From Pseudonocardiales bacterium (GTDB lineage: Bacteria; Actinomycetota; Actinomycetes; Mycobacteriales; Pseudonocardiaceae), in assembly GCA_023252195.1 (NCBI GenBank), contig JAHEXI010000003.1, forward strand, positions 248,001-312,000: a DNA stretch of 64,000 nucleotides, read 5' to 3'. A program made the position numbers and the translations under genes. A model generated the notes under the pieces. The model had not been told where the DNA came from. It saw nothing but the letters and a program-made list of their open reading frames with translations, and did not search any database. Shown here one piece after another: positions 6,992 to 16,189 of this stretch. Position 1 is the stretch's first letter. Every line of letters begins with the position of its first letter.

Positions 6992-7347
6992 CGGTGGATC
7001 GCCGTGCTCCAGCAGCTCTGCGGCAAGTTGATACAGGGCTCGGCGCTCGCGCTGGAGGACGCTGGGGGTAGCGATCGCGGCGTGTGTGGTTCGGCGCCCA
7101 CACCGCCCAGCACGCCCGCGACGACATCACGGTTGGCCTCGCTGTCGCCGTAGATCTCCGATAGGAAGGTAGTCATCACCTGCTGCGGCAGCAATGCTCG
7201 AACAATCGATGGACCCGAGAGCCGGAGTAGCTCCTCGATCAAGCGGCGGCGCAGGACTCGCTGGTAGGCCACCACGAGCAGCGCTGCGGATACCGAAATC
7301 GTGAGAAAAGCTGCCAGCAACGCCGAAAGTGCCACGCCCACCGTCAC
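6958..7347 (-). CDS. N-terminally membrane-anchored protein, probably frame-disrupted
   Basis: Residues 1-30 form a transmembrane segment (VGVALSALLAAFLTISV). A convincing cytoplasmic stretch follows (LRRRLIEELLRLSGPSIVRALLPQQ, then IYGDSEANRDVVAGVLGGVG). After about residue 87 the frame turns into Ser/Pro/Cys-rich sequence typical of a wrong frame. Meanwhile the frame of the HExxH enzyme carries good sequence through the same DNA. Either the gene is truncated or one indel separates it from the enzyme, so that an intact ancestor was membrane-anchored. The N-terminal part vaguely resembles actinobacterial membrane proteins with a YGD..N.DVV..LLGG pattern; I cannot name the family. Confidence 0.45.
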   Translation of the reverse strand: MTVGVALSALLAAFLTISVSAALLVVAYQRVLRRRLIEELLRLSGPSIVRALLPQQVMTTFLSEIYGDSEANRDVVAGVLGGVGAEPHTPRSLPPASSSASAEPCINLPQSCWSTAIHRCSPSMSSTVR

Positions 7348-7427
7348 TGGAGGACCGCCCCTCTGCGCCGTCGCTCACAACATCCTGACGGCACAGTGCC
7401 GGGCGCGCCAGCCCGCCGGTCCGCGGT

Positions 7428-8246
7428 TCAGCGGGGCTGCCACTCCGGTTCGTCCTCTACACCCACAAACGTGCTCAGATGCGCCGGCCGTTGAACCCCG
7501 TCCTGGTCGTCGGCCGCCTGAATCTCGTGGTAAAGACCGAGCAGGTGAGTCATCATCGCGGCGCGGGCGCCGGCCGAGTCACCGCGTTTGAGGAAGTTGA
7601 CGACATTGTCGTGTTCCGTGCCGGAGCGGGCCGCCACTCCACGGCCCGCGTAACTGCGCCGGCGCCACTCCGTGAGCTCGGGAATCAGCATGCGATACGT
7701 TGCGAGCAGCAACTCGTTGCGACTCGCACGGAAGATGGCGTCGTGGAAAGCCTCATCATTGCTGATCAGCTCGTCGACGTCCGGGAACGCCGCGAGGTGG
7801 TCCTTGCTGAGCTTCGCGATGTCATCGATCTCGCCTTCGGTCGCGCGCACGGCGGCCAGGCTTACGGCCATCCCCTCGAGCGCCATTCTGACCTCGAGCC
7901 GTTCACCTATCCGGAAGCGTCGTTCAGCGAGCCACTCCATGAAGTCACCCGGTAGGTAATCCGCCGGTTTGCGTCGGACGAACCAACCCCGCCCCCGCCG
8001 CACCTCCACTACCCGGAGCACTTCAAGGCGCTGCAATGCGGTTCGCACCGAGCTGCGCGCCACCCCCATCCGCCTTGCGAGCTCTGGCTCGTTGGGCAGA
8101 CGCTCTCCGGCAGGCAGCACACCGCTCTCGATGAGCTCTCGCAGCTTCTCCTCAATCACCTCCGGTAGCGGCCGACGTTGGTCCAACCGCAGTTCCCACT
8201 GGGTGTCCCGGGAGGTGCGGTCGTTGCCGTCGCGCCCGCTGCTCAT
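7428..8246 (-). CDS. GntR-family transcriptional regulator (FadR/FCD type)
   Basis: This 272-residue regulator has a winged helix at about 15-85 (LPEVIEEKLRELIESGVLPAG, then RRMGVARSSVRTALQRLEVL). An all-helical FCD effector domain spans about 100-250, with the metal-ligand pattern Asp/His in NDEAFHDAIFRAS and His in TEHDNVV. FCD proteins bind metal-coordinated carboxylic acids. ATG 8246 has AGGAG about 10 bp upstream; a longer frame begins at 8315 without support. A 27-bp palindrome at 8420-8446, upstream of the start, is a candidate autoregulatory operator. The gene is first in a run of minus-strand genes leading into the HExxH locus, so it may control that region. Confidence 0.85.
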   Translation of the reverse strand: MSSGRDGNDRTSRDTQWELRLDQRRPLPEVIEEKLRELIESGVLPAGERLPNEPELARRMGVARSSVRTALQRLEVLRVVEVRRGRGWFVRRKPADYLPGDFMEWLAERRFRIGERLEVRMALEGMAVSLAAVRATEGEIDDIAKLSKDHLAAFPDVDELISNDEAFHDAIFRASRNELLLATYRMLIPELTEWRRRSYAGRGVAARSGTEHDNVVNFLKRGDSAGARAAMMTHLLGLYHEIQAADDQDGVQRPAHLSTFVGVEDEPEWQPR

Positions 8247-8419
8247 GTCAGCGCCACTCCTGTCCTGGTGTCTCGGCTGAGTGCTCTTCCCGCTGCGACG
8301 CTGAGCCGTGGGCATGACCTGTTGCGCGGCGGACCGGGCGGCAGTCGATGTATGACGACTCGTTTCAGTAGTTGTCCGACCGAAGCGTACACCGGTATGG
8401 CATCTGACTACATGGATCG

Positions 8420-8446
8420 GTAGACAGACATCTGATGTCAGTCTAC
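8420..8446. promoter_or_regulatory. 27-bp interrupted palindrome, candidate GntR operator
   Basis: GTAGAC-A-GACATC-T-GATGTC-A-GTCTAC reads the same on both strands except at the three single-base spacers. It lies 174 bp upstream of the GntR-regulator start and about 180 bp before the small plus-strand gene at 8628. The symmetric form and position fit a dimeric regulator site; no binding is shown. Confidence 0.5.
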
Positions 8447-8627
8447 ATTGTCGTTATCGAACTGTGATGTTGTCTGGTCAGCAGCGCGCCGTACGCACCC
8501 GGATCCTCGAGGAAGGGGTAGTGATCATGCCGCAGTCTCAGTGGAGCGCGACACGCTTCCCCACCGCCCGGCTGCACAGCCGTGGCCTGGGGACGCACTG
8601 TCGTGGCGGAATATCCCGTGCAGCGCC

Positions 8628-8882
8628 GTGACAGTGCACGTGCTGAGCGCGATCCTGCTGGCCTGTCTTGGGGTGCTGCTCGGTGCAACCTGGACCATCC
8701 AGGCGTCACAGCCGCAGCTTTGGCGGCAGGCCGAGGAGCGACGCCGGCTCAATCAGCAGTGGTTTGCGGTGCGCGCTGCCCGTCGGCAGCGGCATGAATG
8801 CCCGCGTTGTGGCGGCCCGCTGACCGAACGCGACTGGTACCGGGCACCGGCGATCGTCGACGACCCCCTAGATGACGACTAA
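8628..8882 (+). CDS. Small membrane protein with C-terminal zinc ribbon-like half
   Basis: From GTG 8628 the product has about 84 residues. A transmembrane helix lies at 4-25 ([17 protein letters not shown]), followed by a basic region ([19 protein letters not shown]). A CPRCGGPL motif comes next, then an acidic tail ending DDPLDDD. Only one Cys-x-x-Cys is present, so zinc binding would need a second chain or other ligands. GTG 8634 is an alternative start; the longer open frame upstream shows no protein character. Function is unknown. Confidence 0.5.
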   Translation: MTVHVLSAILLACLGVLLGATWTIQASQPQLWRQAEERRRLNQQWFAVRAARRQRHECPRCGGPLTERDWYRAPAIVDDPLDDD

Positions 8883-9030
8883 CTGCGCCATTCCGGGTGA
8901 TGGGAAGCGCCCGGAAGTGGTGAAAGGTCGTAGGCTGGGGGACGCGCGTCCCGGGTGCGTTCGGGGCGCGTTCGTCTTGCTGGTCGTGCGGTCCAGGCAG
9001 GCGGTACTCCACGAGGGAACGGTGAGGTCA

Positions 9031-9417
9031 GTGCCGACCGGCAAGGTCAAGTGGTACGACGCAGGCAAGGGCTTCGGTTTTGTCACCCAGGACGGCGGTG
9101 CCGATGTCTATGTGCGGGCTGCCGCGCTGCCTACTGGGGTCACCGATCTCAAAACCGGCCAGCGAGTCGAGTTCGGAGTCGCCGACGGGCGACGCGGTCC
9201 GCAGGCACTATCGGTGCGATTGCTGGAGCCACCGCCGTCGGTGGCCGAGGCGCGGCGCCGGCCAGCGGAGGAGCTGCACGGCGTGATCGACGACATGATC
9301 AGGTTGTTGGAGTCGGCGGTCCAGCCTGACCTGCGCCGCGGGCGCTATCCCGATCGCCGCACGACCAAGCGGATCGGCGAGATGGTCCGGGCGGTCGCCC
9401 AGGAGTTGGACCCCTAA
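9031..9417 (+). CDS. Cold-shock domain protein with C-terminal extension
   Basis: The 128-residue protein begins [20 protein letters not shown], containing the RNP1 motif KGFGFV; VYVR is the RNP2 equivalent. Residues 1-67 form the OB-fold cold-shock domain that binds single-stranded nucleic acid. Residues 68-128 are an added helical, Arg-rich region, similar in size to mycobacterial CspB (about 135 residues). GTG 9031 follows GGTGAGG and matches the conserved N terminus. It stands alone, convergent with the MFS gene. It likely acts as an RNA chaperone. Confidence 0.9.
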   Translation: MPTGKVKWYDAGKGFGFVTQDGGADVYVRAAALPTGVTDLKTGQRVEFGVADGRRGPQALSVRLLEPPPSVAEARRRPAEELHGVIDDMIRLLESAVQPDLRRGRYPDRRTTKRIGEMVRAVAQELDP

Positions 9418-9430
9418 GCCAGCCCGAGCC

Positions 9431-11053
9431 TTATCGAGGCGAACCCAGCAGCCCCGGTGAGCTACCACGGCGGCGCGATCCGGGGATCAGCGATGCTCCC
9501 CGCCGGATCAACACTGTCTGCGCCAGGCCCAGGCTCAGCAGCACCGAGACCGAGGCGAAGCCGATCCAGTAGGTGGGTGGCAGCAGCACGCCCAGCGCGC
9601 CACCCATCACCCAGGCCGTCTGCAACACGGTTTCCGATCTGCCGAACGCCGAGGCGCGCGACGCCTCCGGCACGCTGCGCTGGATCACCGCGTCCAGGCA
9701 GACCTTGCCCACCGCGCTGCCCGTTGCCGCCACCAGAGCGGTGACCGCCGCGATGGCGATGCCCGACACCAGCGCGGTAAGCACCGCCATCGTCAGCCCA
9801 GCGATGACGCATCCGACGATGGCCTGATCGGGTCTCCCGAAATGCGTCCGGGCGCCCACCGCGTTGCCCAGGAAGCTGCCTGCCCCGGCCGCCGCGCCGA
9901 CGATGCCGAGCAGCACCACCTGCCGTCCTGGTGAACCCTCCGTCTGGGCTTTGACCGCGAATGCCAGAAACAGCGTGAGGAATCCGGTGAGCACCCGCGC
10001 GGTCCCGTTGCCCCACAGCGCGACCACTACTTGCCGGCCCATCGGCTGACGGCGCCGCACGGAGCTGAGTGCGTCGCTGGCCTCGGTCCGCAGGGAGGCT
10101 GGAATCTCGCCCTCAGTGACTTCCACCCAGGACGGGATGCGTAGGCACAGGGCGCCTCCGGTCAGGCAGATCACCGCGGTGAACAGCAGCGCCCCCGGCG
10201 ATCCGGTCAGCGCAGCCACCCCGGCGGCGGCCGCTCCAGACACTCCGGCAGCGACCAGCCCGAATGTGGTGAGCCGCGAGTTTGTCTTCACCAGAGTGAT
10301 CTCCGGGGGCAACACCCGGGGTATCACCGCCGCCTGGAGCACGCCGTAGGACTTGGCCAGCACCAGGAAGCCGAGCGCCGCCGGGTACAGCAACCAGTCG
10401 TGAACGTGTGCCGCCATCACGATCAGCAGGAAGGCGCGTCCGGCGAACGACAGCGCCATCGCCACCCGCCGACCGTGCTGCAGCCGGTCCAGCAGCGGGC
10501 CGACCACCGGGGCGACCACCGCGAACGGCGCCACCGTGATCAGCAGGTAGAGCGCCACATTGGTCCGACTCTGGGCGGTGGCGACGGCGAAGAACAGCGT
10601 GTTGGCCAGTGCGACGGCGATCGCGGCGCTGGCCGCATAGTCCATCATCGCCGCGTAGGTCAGCGAGGACAGCCCGGACCGGCCGGCGCCGTCGGCCGTG
10701 GTGGCCTCGTGGAAGCGCCGCACGCCGTCGCCGACCAGCTGCCTGCTCCGCCAGGCCGCCACCCGGGTGACGGTGATCTTGCGGGGCGGCGGTGGCTGCC
10801 GATCGCGGGGCTGCGGGCTGCCCTCTTTCTGGTCCTCCCACGGATGCTGCGCTTCGTCCCACGGATGCTGCGCTGGGCCGCCCGGCTGCGGTGGGTCGGT
10901 CCGGCCCGGACCGGCGCGGTGGTCGTCGGGCACCCAGCGTCGCCCGCCGCGGGCCCGACGGCGCCCCGGGCCGCCGGAGTGCTCGGCGCCGGACGGAGAT
11001 GCGGGCCGCTTCACGCGTTCATCCTGCACCACAAGTGCCATCTTGGCGCTCAT
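9431..11053 (-). CDS. MFS transporter with long N-terminal hydrophilic extension
   Basis: About 540 residues. Residues 1-110 are hydrophilic and Pro/Arg/Gly-rich (RRRARGGRRWVPDD, then DEAQHPWEDQK). Some 11-12 hydrophobic helices follow, typical of the major facilitator superfamily. ATG 11053 and ATG 11041 are both possible; the frame reaches 11125. By position next to the glutaminyl cyclase and the DUF3027 pair it matches M. tuberculosis Rv0876c, a large MFS-like protein. Substrate is unknown. The plus-strand frames inside it are compositional shadows. Confidence 0.8.
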   Translation of the reverse strand: MSAKMALVVQDERVKRPASPSGAEHSGGPGRRRARGGRRWVPDDHRAGPGRTDPPQPGGPAQHPWDEAQHPWEDQKEGSPQPRDRQPPPPRKITVTRVAAWRSRQLVGDGVRRFHEATTADGAGRSGLSSLTYAAMMDYAASAAIAVALANTLFFAVATAQSRTNVALYLLITVAPFAVVAPVVGPLLDRLQHGRRVAMALSFAGRAFLLIVMAAHVHDWLLYPAALGFLVLAKSYGVLQAAVIPRVLPPEITLVKTNSRLTTFGLVAAGVSGAAAAGVAALTGSPGALLFTAVICLTGGALCLRIPSWVEVTEGEIPASLRTEASDALSSVRRRQPMGRQVVVALWGNGTARVLTGFLTLFLAFAVKAQTEGSPGRQVVLLGIVGAAAGAGSFLGNAVGARTHFGRPDQAIVGCVIAGLTMAVLTALVSGIAIAAVTALVAATGSAVGKVCLDAVIQRSVPEASRASAFGRSETVLQTAWVMGGALGVLLPPTYWIGFASVSVLLSLGLAQTVLIRRGASLIPGSRRRGSSPGLLGSPR

Positions 11054-11132
11054 CGCGGCGCCCCACGCGCCTTGATCACGGCTTATGTGACAGGGACGAC
11101 TCGCCGTGTCGTTTTCGTCACACAAAACGTGA

Positions 11133-11936
11133 TCACGCGGACGACTGGGGGACGAAGCGCACCCGGAACAACGACGGCCAGTGCTTGCCCGTGATCAGAA
11201 ACTCGTCGGTGCCCGGGATCGATGCGATGCCGTTGAGCACGTCTCCAGGAGACTGCGGTTGCGTGCTGAGCAGGCCGGATGCGTCGACCACCCCGGTCAC
11301 CGCACCGGTGCTGGGGTTGATCCGCACGATGCGGTCGGTCTGGAAGACGTTGGCCCAGATGACTCCGCCGGCGCATTCCAGTTCGTTGAGCTGGCGTACC
11401 GGCTCGCCGTCGAGGCGGACCTCCAGCCGGCCTGACGGTGCGAAGGTCTCCGGGTCGCGGAAGGTCAGCCGGTCCGAGCCGTCGCTCATCACCAGCCGGT
11501 GCCCGTCGTGGCACAGGCCCCAGCCTTGCCCCCGGTAGGTCACTCGGCGGCGCTGCGCCAGCGTCGCTGGATCCCGCTCGATCGCTATCCCGCTGGTCCA
11601 GGTGAGCTGCCACAACCGGTCGTCAGCGATAGTAAGGCCCTCGCCGAACAGGTCCGCGGGCAACGTCGCCTCCCGCAGCATGGCGCTGCTGGCCAGCGCG
11701 GTGGCGCGGACTCGGGACTGCCCGGCCAGCCCGCTGCCTTCGTAGAGCACCCCGTCGTGGATTTCCAGGCCCTCGGTGTACATCGTCGGATCGTGCGGGA
11801 GGACGGCCAGGATCTGTACGTGTAACTGTTGTGCGGCCGAGGCGGCGCAACCGGTCAGCATGGTAGCGGCCAGCGCGAGGGTCGAAATGCGGCGCCGCGC
11901 TGACCGGGTTAGGCCTGCACATTGCCGGTGAGGCAC
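11133..11936 (-). CDS. Glutaminyl-peptide cyclotransferase (plant/bacterial type), lipoprotein
   Basis: About 267 residues. After a basic start, LALAATMLTGCAAS is a lipoprotein signal with the lipobox ending in Cys. The mature part matches the five-bladed propeller glutaminyl cyclase family: FTQGLEI-like MYTEGLEIHDGVLYEGSG, LFGEGLTIADDRLWQLTW, GQGWGLCHDG, LNELECAGGVIWANV and DVLNGIASIPGTDEFLITGKHWP. The family converts N-terminal Gln to pyroglutamate on exported proteins. GTG 11936 is chosen because the alternative GTG 11960 would overlap the divergent gene at 11947; neither has a strong ribosome site. Family call is firm, substrate unknown. Confidence 0.85.
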   Translation of the reverse strand: MPHRQCAGLTRSARRRISTLALAATMLTGCAASAAQQLHVQILAVLPHDPTMYTEGLEIHDGVLYEGSGLAGQSRVRATALASSAMLREATLPADLFGEGLTIADDRLWQLTWTSGIAIERDPATLAQRRRVTYRGQGWGLCHDGHRLVMSDGSDRLTFRDPETFAPSGRLEVRLDGEPVRQLNELECAGGVIWANVFQTDRIVRINPSTGAVTGVVDASGLLSTQPQSPGDVLNGIASIPGTDEFLITGKHWPSLFRVRFVPQSSA

Positions 11937-11946
11937 AATCGGAGTC

Positions 11947-12705
11947 GTGATTGCCGACACTACCGCGCCGGGCTCGCACCTCTATGAGGCCGTCGAGCTG
12001 GCCCGGCAGGCGGCGCAGGCCGAGGCTGGCGAGCACCTAGTGGGCCAGCCGGTCGAGAACCAGACCGAGGACGGCGGCGGGGTCACTCATCTCTTCGATG
12101 CCGACCTCCCCGGCTACCGAGGCTGGCGCTGGTCGGTCACGGTGGCGTCGGCGGGTCCGGGAACCCCGGTGACCGTCAGCGAAGTGGTGCTGTTGCCCGG
12201 TCCGGACGCGCTGGTCGCGCCCGCCTGGCTGCCGTGGACCCAGCGGCTGCGGGCAGGTGACCTCGGCGTCGGCGATCTGGTGCCGACCGATCCGGACGAC
12301 CCGCGGCTGGTGCCCGGCTACCTCATTGACGACGACCCCGCGGTGGAGCCGCTGAGCCCTGAGCTGGGGCTTGGACGGCTGCGGGTACTCAGTCGGGAGG
12401 CCCGCCTGGAGCTGGTGCAACGCTGGCACGACAGCGACCGCGGTCCCGACTCGGAGATGGCCCGCAGTGCCCCCGACCGGTGTGTCACCTGCGGCTTCTA
12501 CCTTCCGCTCGGTGGCCTGCTCGGGGCCGCCCTCGGGGTCTGCGGCAATGACCTGTCCCCGGCTGACGGACAGGTGGTGCACGCCGAGTTCGGCTGCGGG
12601 GCACATTCCGAGGTCCGGGTGGACACCAGCCCCAACGTGCCGGTGGCCGAACTGGTCTACGACGACGCCGAGCTGGAGCTGGTGCCGCGGACGCCGGCGG
12701 AGTGA
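11947..12705 (+). CDS. DUF3027-family protein
   Basis: The 252-residue actinobacterial protein starts at GTG 11947 and contains the family core GYRGWRWSVTVASAG, PWTQRLRAGDLGVGDL and a zinc-ribbon-like part (CVTCGFYLPLGG, then GVCGNDLSPADG and EFGCGAHSE). The stop overlaps the next start by four bases (GTGA), indicating translational coupling with the sacsin-like ATPase. The same pairing and the MFS neighbour recur in mycobacteria (Rv0877 region). Biochemical function is unknown. The four conserved Cys suggest a bound metal. Confidence 0.75.
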   Translation: MIADTTAPGSHLYEAVELARQAAQAEAGEHLVGQPVENQTEDGGGVTHLFDADLPGYRGWRWSVTVASAGPGTPVTVSEVVLLPGPDALVAPAWLPWTQRLRAGDLGVGDLVPTDPDDPRLVPGYLIDDDPAVEPLSPELGLGRLRVLSREARLELVQRWHDSDRGPDSEMARSAPDRCVTCGFYLPLGGLLGAALGVCGNDLSPADGQVVHAEFGCGAHSEVRVDTSPNVPVAELVYDDAELELVPRTPAE

Positions 12706-15608
12706 GCACCGCCGCTCGCCAGGGTCGCGCTGAACACCGTCGAGCCGGGACCGCGGATCCGTTCGGCACTGCAGCGCTGCGGGCCGGGGTGCTAGCCGCC
12801 TGGCGGGGGTCCCCGACGCGGTTCCGGGAGGACGCCAATGCCGAGTCCGACCTCGCTCTGCTTGGTTACGCAGACCGGCTGTTCGTCGAGCTGGCGCAGA
12901 ACGCTGCCGACGCCGCGCAACGTGCGGGCGTGCCGGGGCACCTGCGGGTCACCGTCCAGGACCGCGAACTGCGGGCGGCGAACACCGGCGCGCCGCTGGA
13001 CGCCACCGGGGTGGCCGCGCTGGCCGCACTGCGCGCGTCGGCCAAGCGCGACGGTGACACCGTCGGTCGTTTCGGGGTCGGCTTCGCGGCGGTCCTCGGG
13101 GCCACCGACGCCCCGCAGGTACTCTCCCGCTCCGGCGGCGTCGAGTTCTCCGCGCAACGCACCGCCGACGCGGTGGCCGATGACCCGGCACTCTCGGCGG
13201 AGCTGACCCGGCGTGGTGGCCGGCCACCGGTGCTGCGGTTGGTGTGGCCAGCCGCCGGGGACCCGCCAGCCGGCTTCGAGACCGAGGTCCGCCTGCCGCT
13301 GCGCCTTGGGATCGATCCCGACGCGCTGCTCACGGCCTTCGTCGCGGAGGCCGGTGACCTGCTGCTGGCGCTGCCGTGGTTGCGCCGCATCGACATCGGT
13401 GACCGGGCGCTGCGCCGCGAGGGCGAGGACCCGGTAGTGGTCCATGACGGCTCCGAGCTGCGCCGCTGGCGGGTGGTACGCCAGACCGGCCTGCTACCCG
13501 GCACCGCCCTGACCGGGCTCGGGCCCGAGACAAGACCGCAGTGGAGCGTGTGCTGGGCATTGCCGGTCCGCCCCGACGGTGCGCCATTACCGCTGGCCGC
13601 CGACGTGCTGCATGCACCCACCCCGACCGCGGAGCGCCTCACCCTGCCCGCGCGGCTGATCGCCACGGTGCCCGTCGACTCATCACGGCGCCACGTCCAT
13701 CCCGGGCCGGCCGCGGAGCTGGTGCTCGGCGCTGCGGCGCAGGCCTACCCGCAGCTCGCCGCCGCGCTGGCGCCGGATCAGCGCACGGCGCTGGTGCCGC
13801 CCCCGGGGTTTCCGGCCAGTGAAGTCGACGCGGGGTTGCGTGAGGCGGTACTCGAGGCGCTGCGCCACACGCCCTGGCTACCCAGCGCCGCCGGGCTTGA
13901 CATCGCGCCAGCCGACGCCCTGGTGCTCGACGTGCCGTTGCCTGACCTGGCCGAACTGCTCGCCGACGGCACACCAGACCTGCTCGACGCCGACCTGGCC
14001 GGGCCTTCGCACACCGCCGCACTTGCTGCGCTCGGAGTGACCCGGTTGCGTCCGGCGGCCATCGCCGAGCTGCTGGCCGGGCTGGACCGGCCACCGTCGT
14101 GGTGGCGGCGCTGTTATGCGGCGCTGATCGGCCTGCTCGACGCCGACCCGTCGGCTCGCGAAGAGCTCGGCGCGCTGCCGGTTCCGCTGGCTGACGGGCG
14201 CATCGTCACCGGCCCGCGTGGGGTGTTGCTGGGTGACCTGGTCGATATTGCCGGCGGTGTGCCGACTGAGCTTCGGCTGGTCCATCCCGCTGCCGCCCAT
14301 CCGCTGCTGGAACGGCTCGGAGCTCGGCCGGTGGGCCCTGCCGAACTGCTCGACGCGCTGTGCCCGGCGATCGAACGCAGCGTCGATGACGCCGAGGAAG
14401 GCCTGGACGTCACCGGACTCGCCCGGGCGGTGCTGTCGCTGGCGGCCACCGCGGCATGCGACAACGTGGGCCGGCCGTGGCTGGGTGCGCTGGCGCTGCC
14501 TGATGACACCGGGACACCGCGACGCGCCGACGAGCTGGTGCTGCCCGGTGGGGCCGTGCGGGAGCTGCTCGCCCCGGACGCGCCGCTGGGCGTGCTGGAT
14601 CCCGCCGTCGCTGCCGACCAACCAGTCGACGCGCTGCGAGCGGTGGGGGTGCTGGACTCGTTCGCGGTGCTCGACGAACCGCACCCGGACGGCCCGGATC
14701 ACGATCTAGATGATGAACAGCAGTGGTGGGCCCAGGCGCACAGCGCAGCCGGTGAGCCGCCGGCCCGCCTGCTCGCCGTCCGGGATCTGGACCTCGTCGA
14801 CGATCAGTGCTGGCCGGTCGCGCTGCGCCGGATAGCAGCCGACCCCGTTGGTCTGGCCGCGCTGCGCCAGCCGGGTGGCTACACCGGCTGGTGGCTGGCC
14901 CGGCACGCCCGGCTGGGTGGCCACCCACCGCCGTACTGGCGGCTCGCCGGGGCCGTCGGGCTGGCGGGTCTCTACGACGTGGTCCCGGTCTGCGACAGTG
15001 GCGAGGCGCTGCTCGCTGCCGCCGGGGTGCGCACCGGGTTGAGCATCGGTGGAGCCGCCGACGCGGCCGACCTGCTGGCCCGGTTGGGTGACCCGGCCCG
15101 CACGGTCACCCCCGCGGTGGTGCACGCCGCCCACACCGCACTGGCCGGCGCGGACCTCGACCCCGCCGATGTGGAGCCCCCGGCCCGGGTGCGGGCGGTG
15201 ACCGGCGAAGTAATCGAGGCCGACCGCGCGGTGGTGCTCGACTCGCCGTGGCTGGCCGGGGTGCTCCCGGCCGGCGAACTGGTCTCCGGTGGCGACGCTG
15301 GTGCCCTGGCTGACTTGCTGGACCTCCCGCTGGCCACTGAGCAGGTGTCGCCCGCGCTGCTCGACGGCGCTGGGGGGGCAACGGTGCGGTGGGCCGATCT
15401 GGTGGAGGTGGTGGCAGTGTGCGCTGCCGCCGGGCTCGCCGTTCCGGAAGGGACGCTACAGCTGCACGAGCAGCTACTGGTACGGCACGACGGCGTCGAG
15501 CATTCGGTCCCGTTCTGGGTTACCCCGAATGGCACCGTGCACGCTGCTGACCCAGTACGCGCCGCGCTGCTCCTGCATTCGTGGATGGCGACATCTTCGC
15601 TACCGTGA
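12702..15608 (+). CDS. Large GHKL ATPase, sacsin/Hsp90-like N-terminal domain
   Basis: The 968-residue protein has a GHKL-type ATP-binding domain in the first ~200 residues. The N-box-like element is ELAQNAADAAQRAG, the glycine box is TVGRFGVGFAAVL, and an SGG-type strand follows. This is the arrangement found in sacsin-type proteins. The remainder, rich in Ala/Leu/Asp, has no motif I recognise and may be a helical scaffold. It is translationally coupled to the DUF3027 gene. A chaperone-like or regulatory ATPase role is inferred from the fold only. A strong GC-rich hairpin follows the stop. Confidence 0.75.
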   Translation: MSTAARQGRAEHRRAGTADPFGTAALRAGVLAAWRGSPTRFREDANAESDLALLGYADRLFVELAQNAADAAQRAGVPGHLRVTVQDRELRAANTGAPLDATGVAALAALRASAKRDGDTVGRFGVGFAAVLGATDAPQVLSRSGGVEFSAQRTADAVADDPALSAELTRRGGRPPVLRLVWPAAGDPPAGFETEVRLPLRLGIDPDALLTAFVAEAGDLLLALPWLRRIDIGDRALRREGEDPVVVHDGSELRRWRVVRQTGLLPGTALTGLGPETRPQWSVCWALPVRPDGAPLPLAADVLHAPTPTAERLTLPARLIATVPVDSSRRHVHPGPAAELVLGAAAQAYPQLAAALAPDQRTALVPPPGFPASEVDAGLREAVLEALRHTPWLPSAAGLDIAPADALVLDVPLPDLAELLADGTPDLLDADLAGPSHTAALAALGVTRLRPAAIAELLAGLDRPPSWWRRCYAALIGLLDADPSAREELGALPVPLADGRIVTGPRGVLLGDLVDIAGGVPTELRLVHPAAAHPLLERLGARPVGPAELLDALCPAIERSVDDAEEGLDVTGLARAVLSLAATAACDNVGRPWLGALALPDDTGTPRRADELVLPGGAVRELLAPDAPLGVLDPAVAADQPVDALRAVGVLDSFAVLDEPHPDGPDHDLDDEQQWWAQAHSAAGEPPARLLAVRDLDLVDDQCWPVALRRIAADPVGLAALRQPGGYTGWWLARHARLGGHPPPYWRLAGAVGLAGLYDVVPVCDSGEALLAAAGVRTGLSIGGAADAADLLARLGDPARTVTPAVVHAAHTALAGADLDPADVEPPARVRAVTGEVIEADRAVVLDSPWLAGVLPAGELVSGGDAGALADLLDLPLATEQVSPALLDGAGGATVRWADLVEVVAVCAAAGLAVPEGTLQLHEQLLVRHDGVEHSVPFWVTPNGTVHAADPVRAALLLHSWMATSSLP

Positions 15609-15668
15609 GCGGCCGACCTTCGATACCTCGTGCGGTGGCCTGCGCCGCGCGGTCCGGTTCCCTGGTTG

Positions 15669-15704
15669 CGGCCCGGCTCCCCTTCTCCCCTCGGGGGGCC
15701 GGGC
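15669..15704 (+). terminator. GC-rich hairpin after the sacsin-like gene
   Basis: GGCCCGGCTCCCC pairs with GGGGGGCCGGGCC across a short C/T-rich loop about 60 bp after the stop at 15608. It fits an intrinsic terminator of the actinobacterial kind without a strong T-tract. Confidence 0.65.
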
Positions 15705-15832
15705 CCTCCGTTTGCCGATTGGTTAGCGCCGTTTGCCATCCGTTCAGACCCACTTCCGTAGTCAGTCATGTCTAGCAAGTACTCCTTCGAGTGGGGGCAA
15801 CGCGGTTGACCACCCGATCGAGAGGTAACAAG

Positions 15833-16189
15833 GTGACCACACGCAGTTCCTGGCTTGGCATCATCCGCATCCGCCCCGACTGGCCTCACCGCCGACGGGC
15901 GGCCGCGCCTGCGGTGCATCGCGACAGCCCGGCACAACCCACAGTCAGCCGCCACGAGATCCGGCTGGATGACGGTCTCCGCGATCTCCTGGCGGATGCG
16001 CTGATCGCGAGGCACCGCGCGCGGATCCCCGAGGCGCCGGAACTGATGCTCCTGCGGGAAACGTGGGACGGCGGGTGGGCACGCGCGGAAGTCGACCAAC
16101 TGATGGCTTACCTCCGGACCGCAATGGGTGACGGGATGGTGGGTCACGAAGGAGACGGCCAGCGCATTCTTCAGGAGGCTGCAACGTGA
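15833..16189 (+). CDS. Small protein of unknown function
   Basis: About 118 residues from GTG 15833, which follows AGAGGTAACAAG. The N-terminal part is basic (IIRIRPDWPHRRR). The rest is helical and acidic (DDGLRDLLADALIARH, then AEVDQLMAYLRTAMG). There is no signal peptide, membrane span or known motif. The stop overlaps the start of the next small gene by four bases, so the two are almost certainly translated together. Confidence 0.55.
   Translation: MTTRSSWLGIIRIRPDWPHRRRAAAPAVHRDSPAQPTVSRHEIRLDDGLRDLLADALIARHRARIPEAPELMLLRETWDGGWARAEVDQLMAYLRTAMGDGMVGHEGDGQRILQEAAT

Noticed and set aside
10400-11194. 264-residue plus-strand frame opposite the MFS gene
   Set aside because: His/Arg/Gln-rich mirror of transmembrane codons; the minus strand has clear MFS features.
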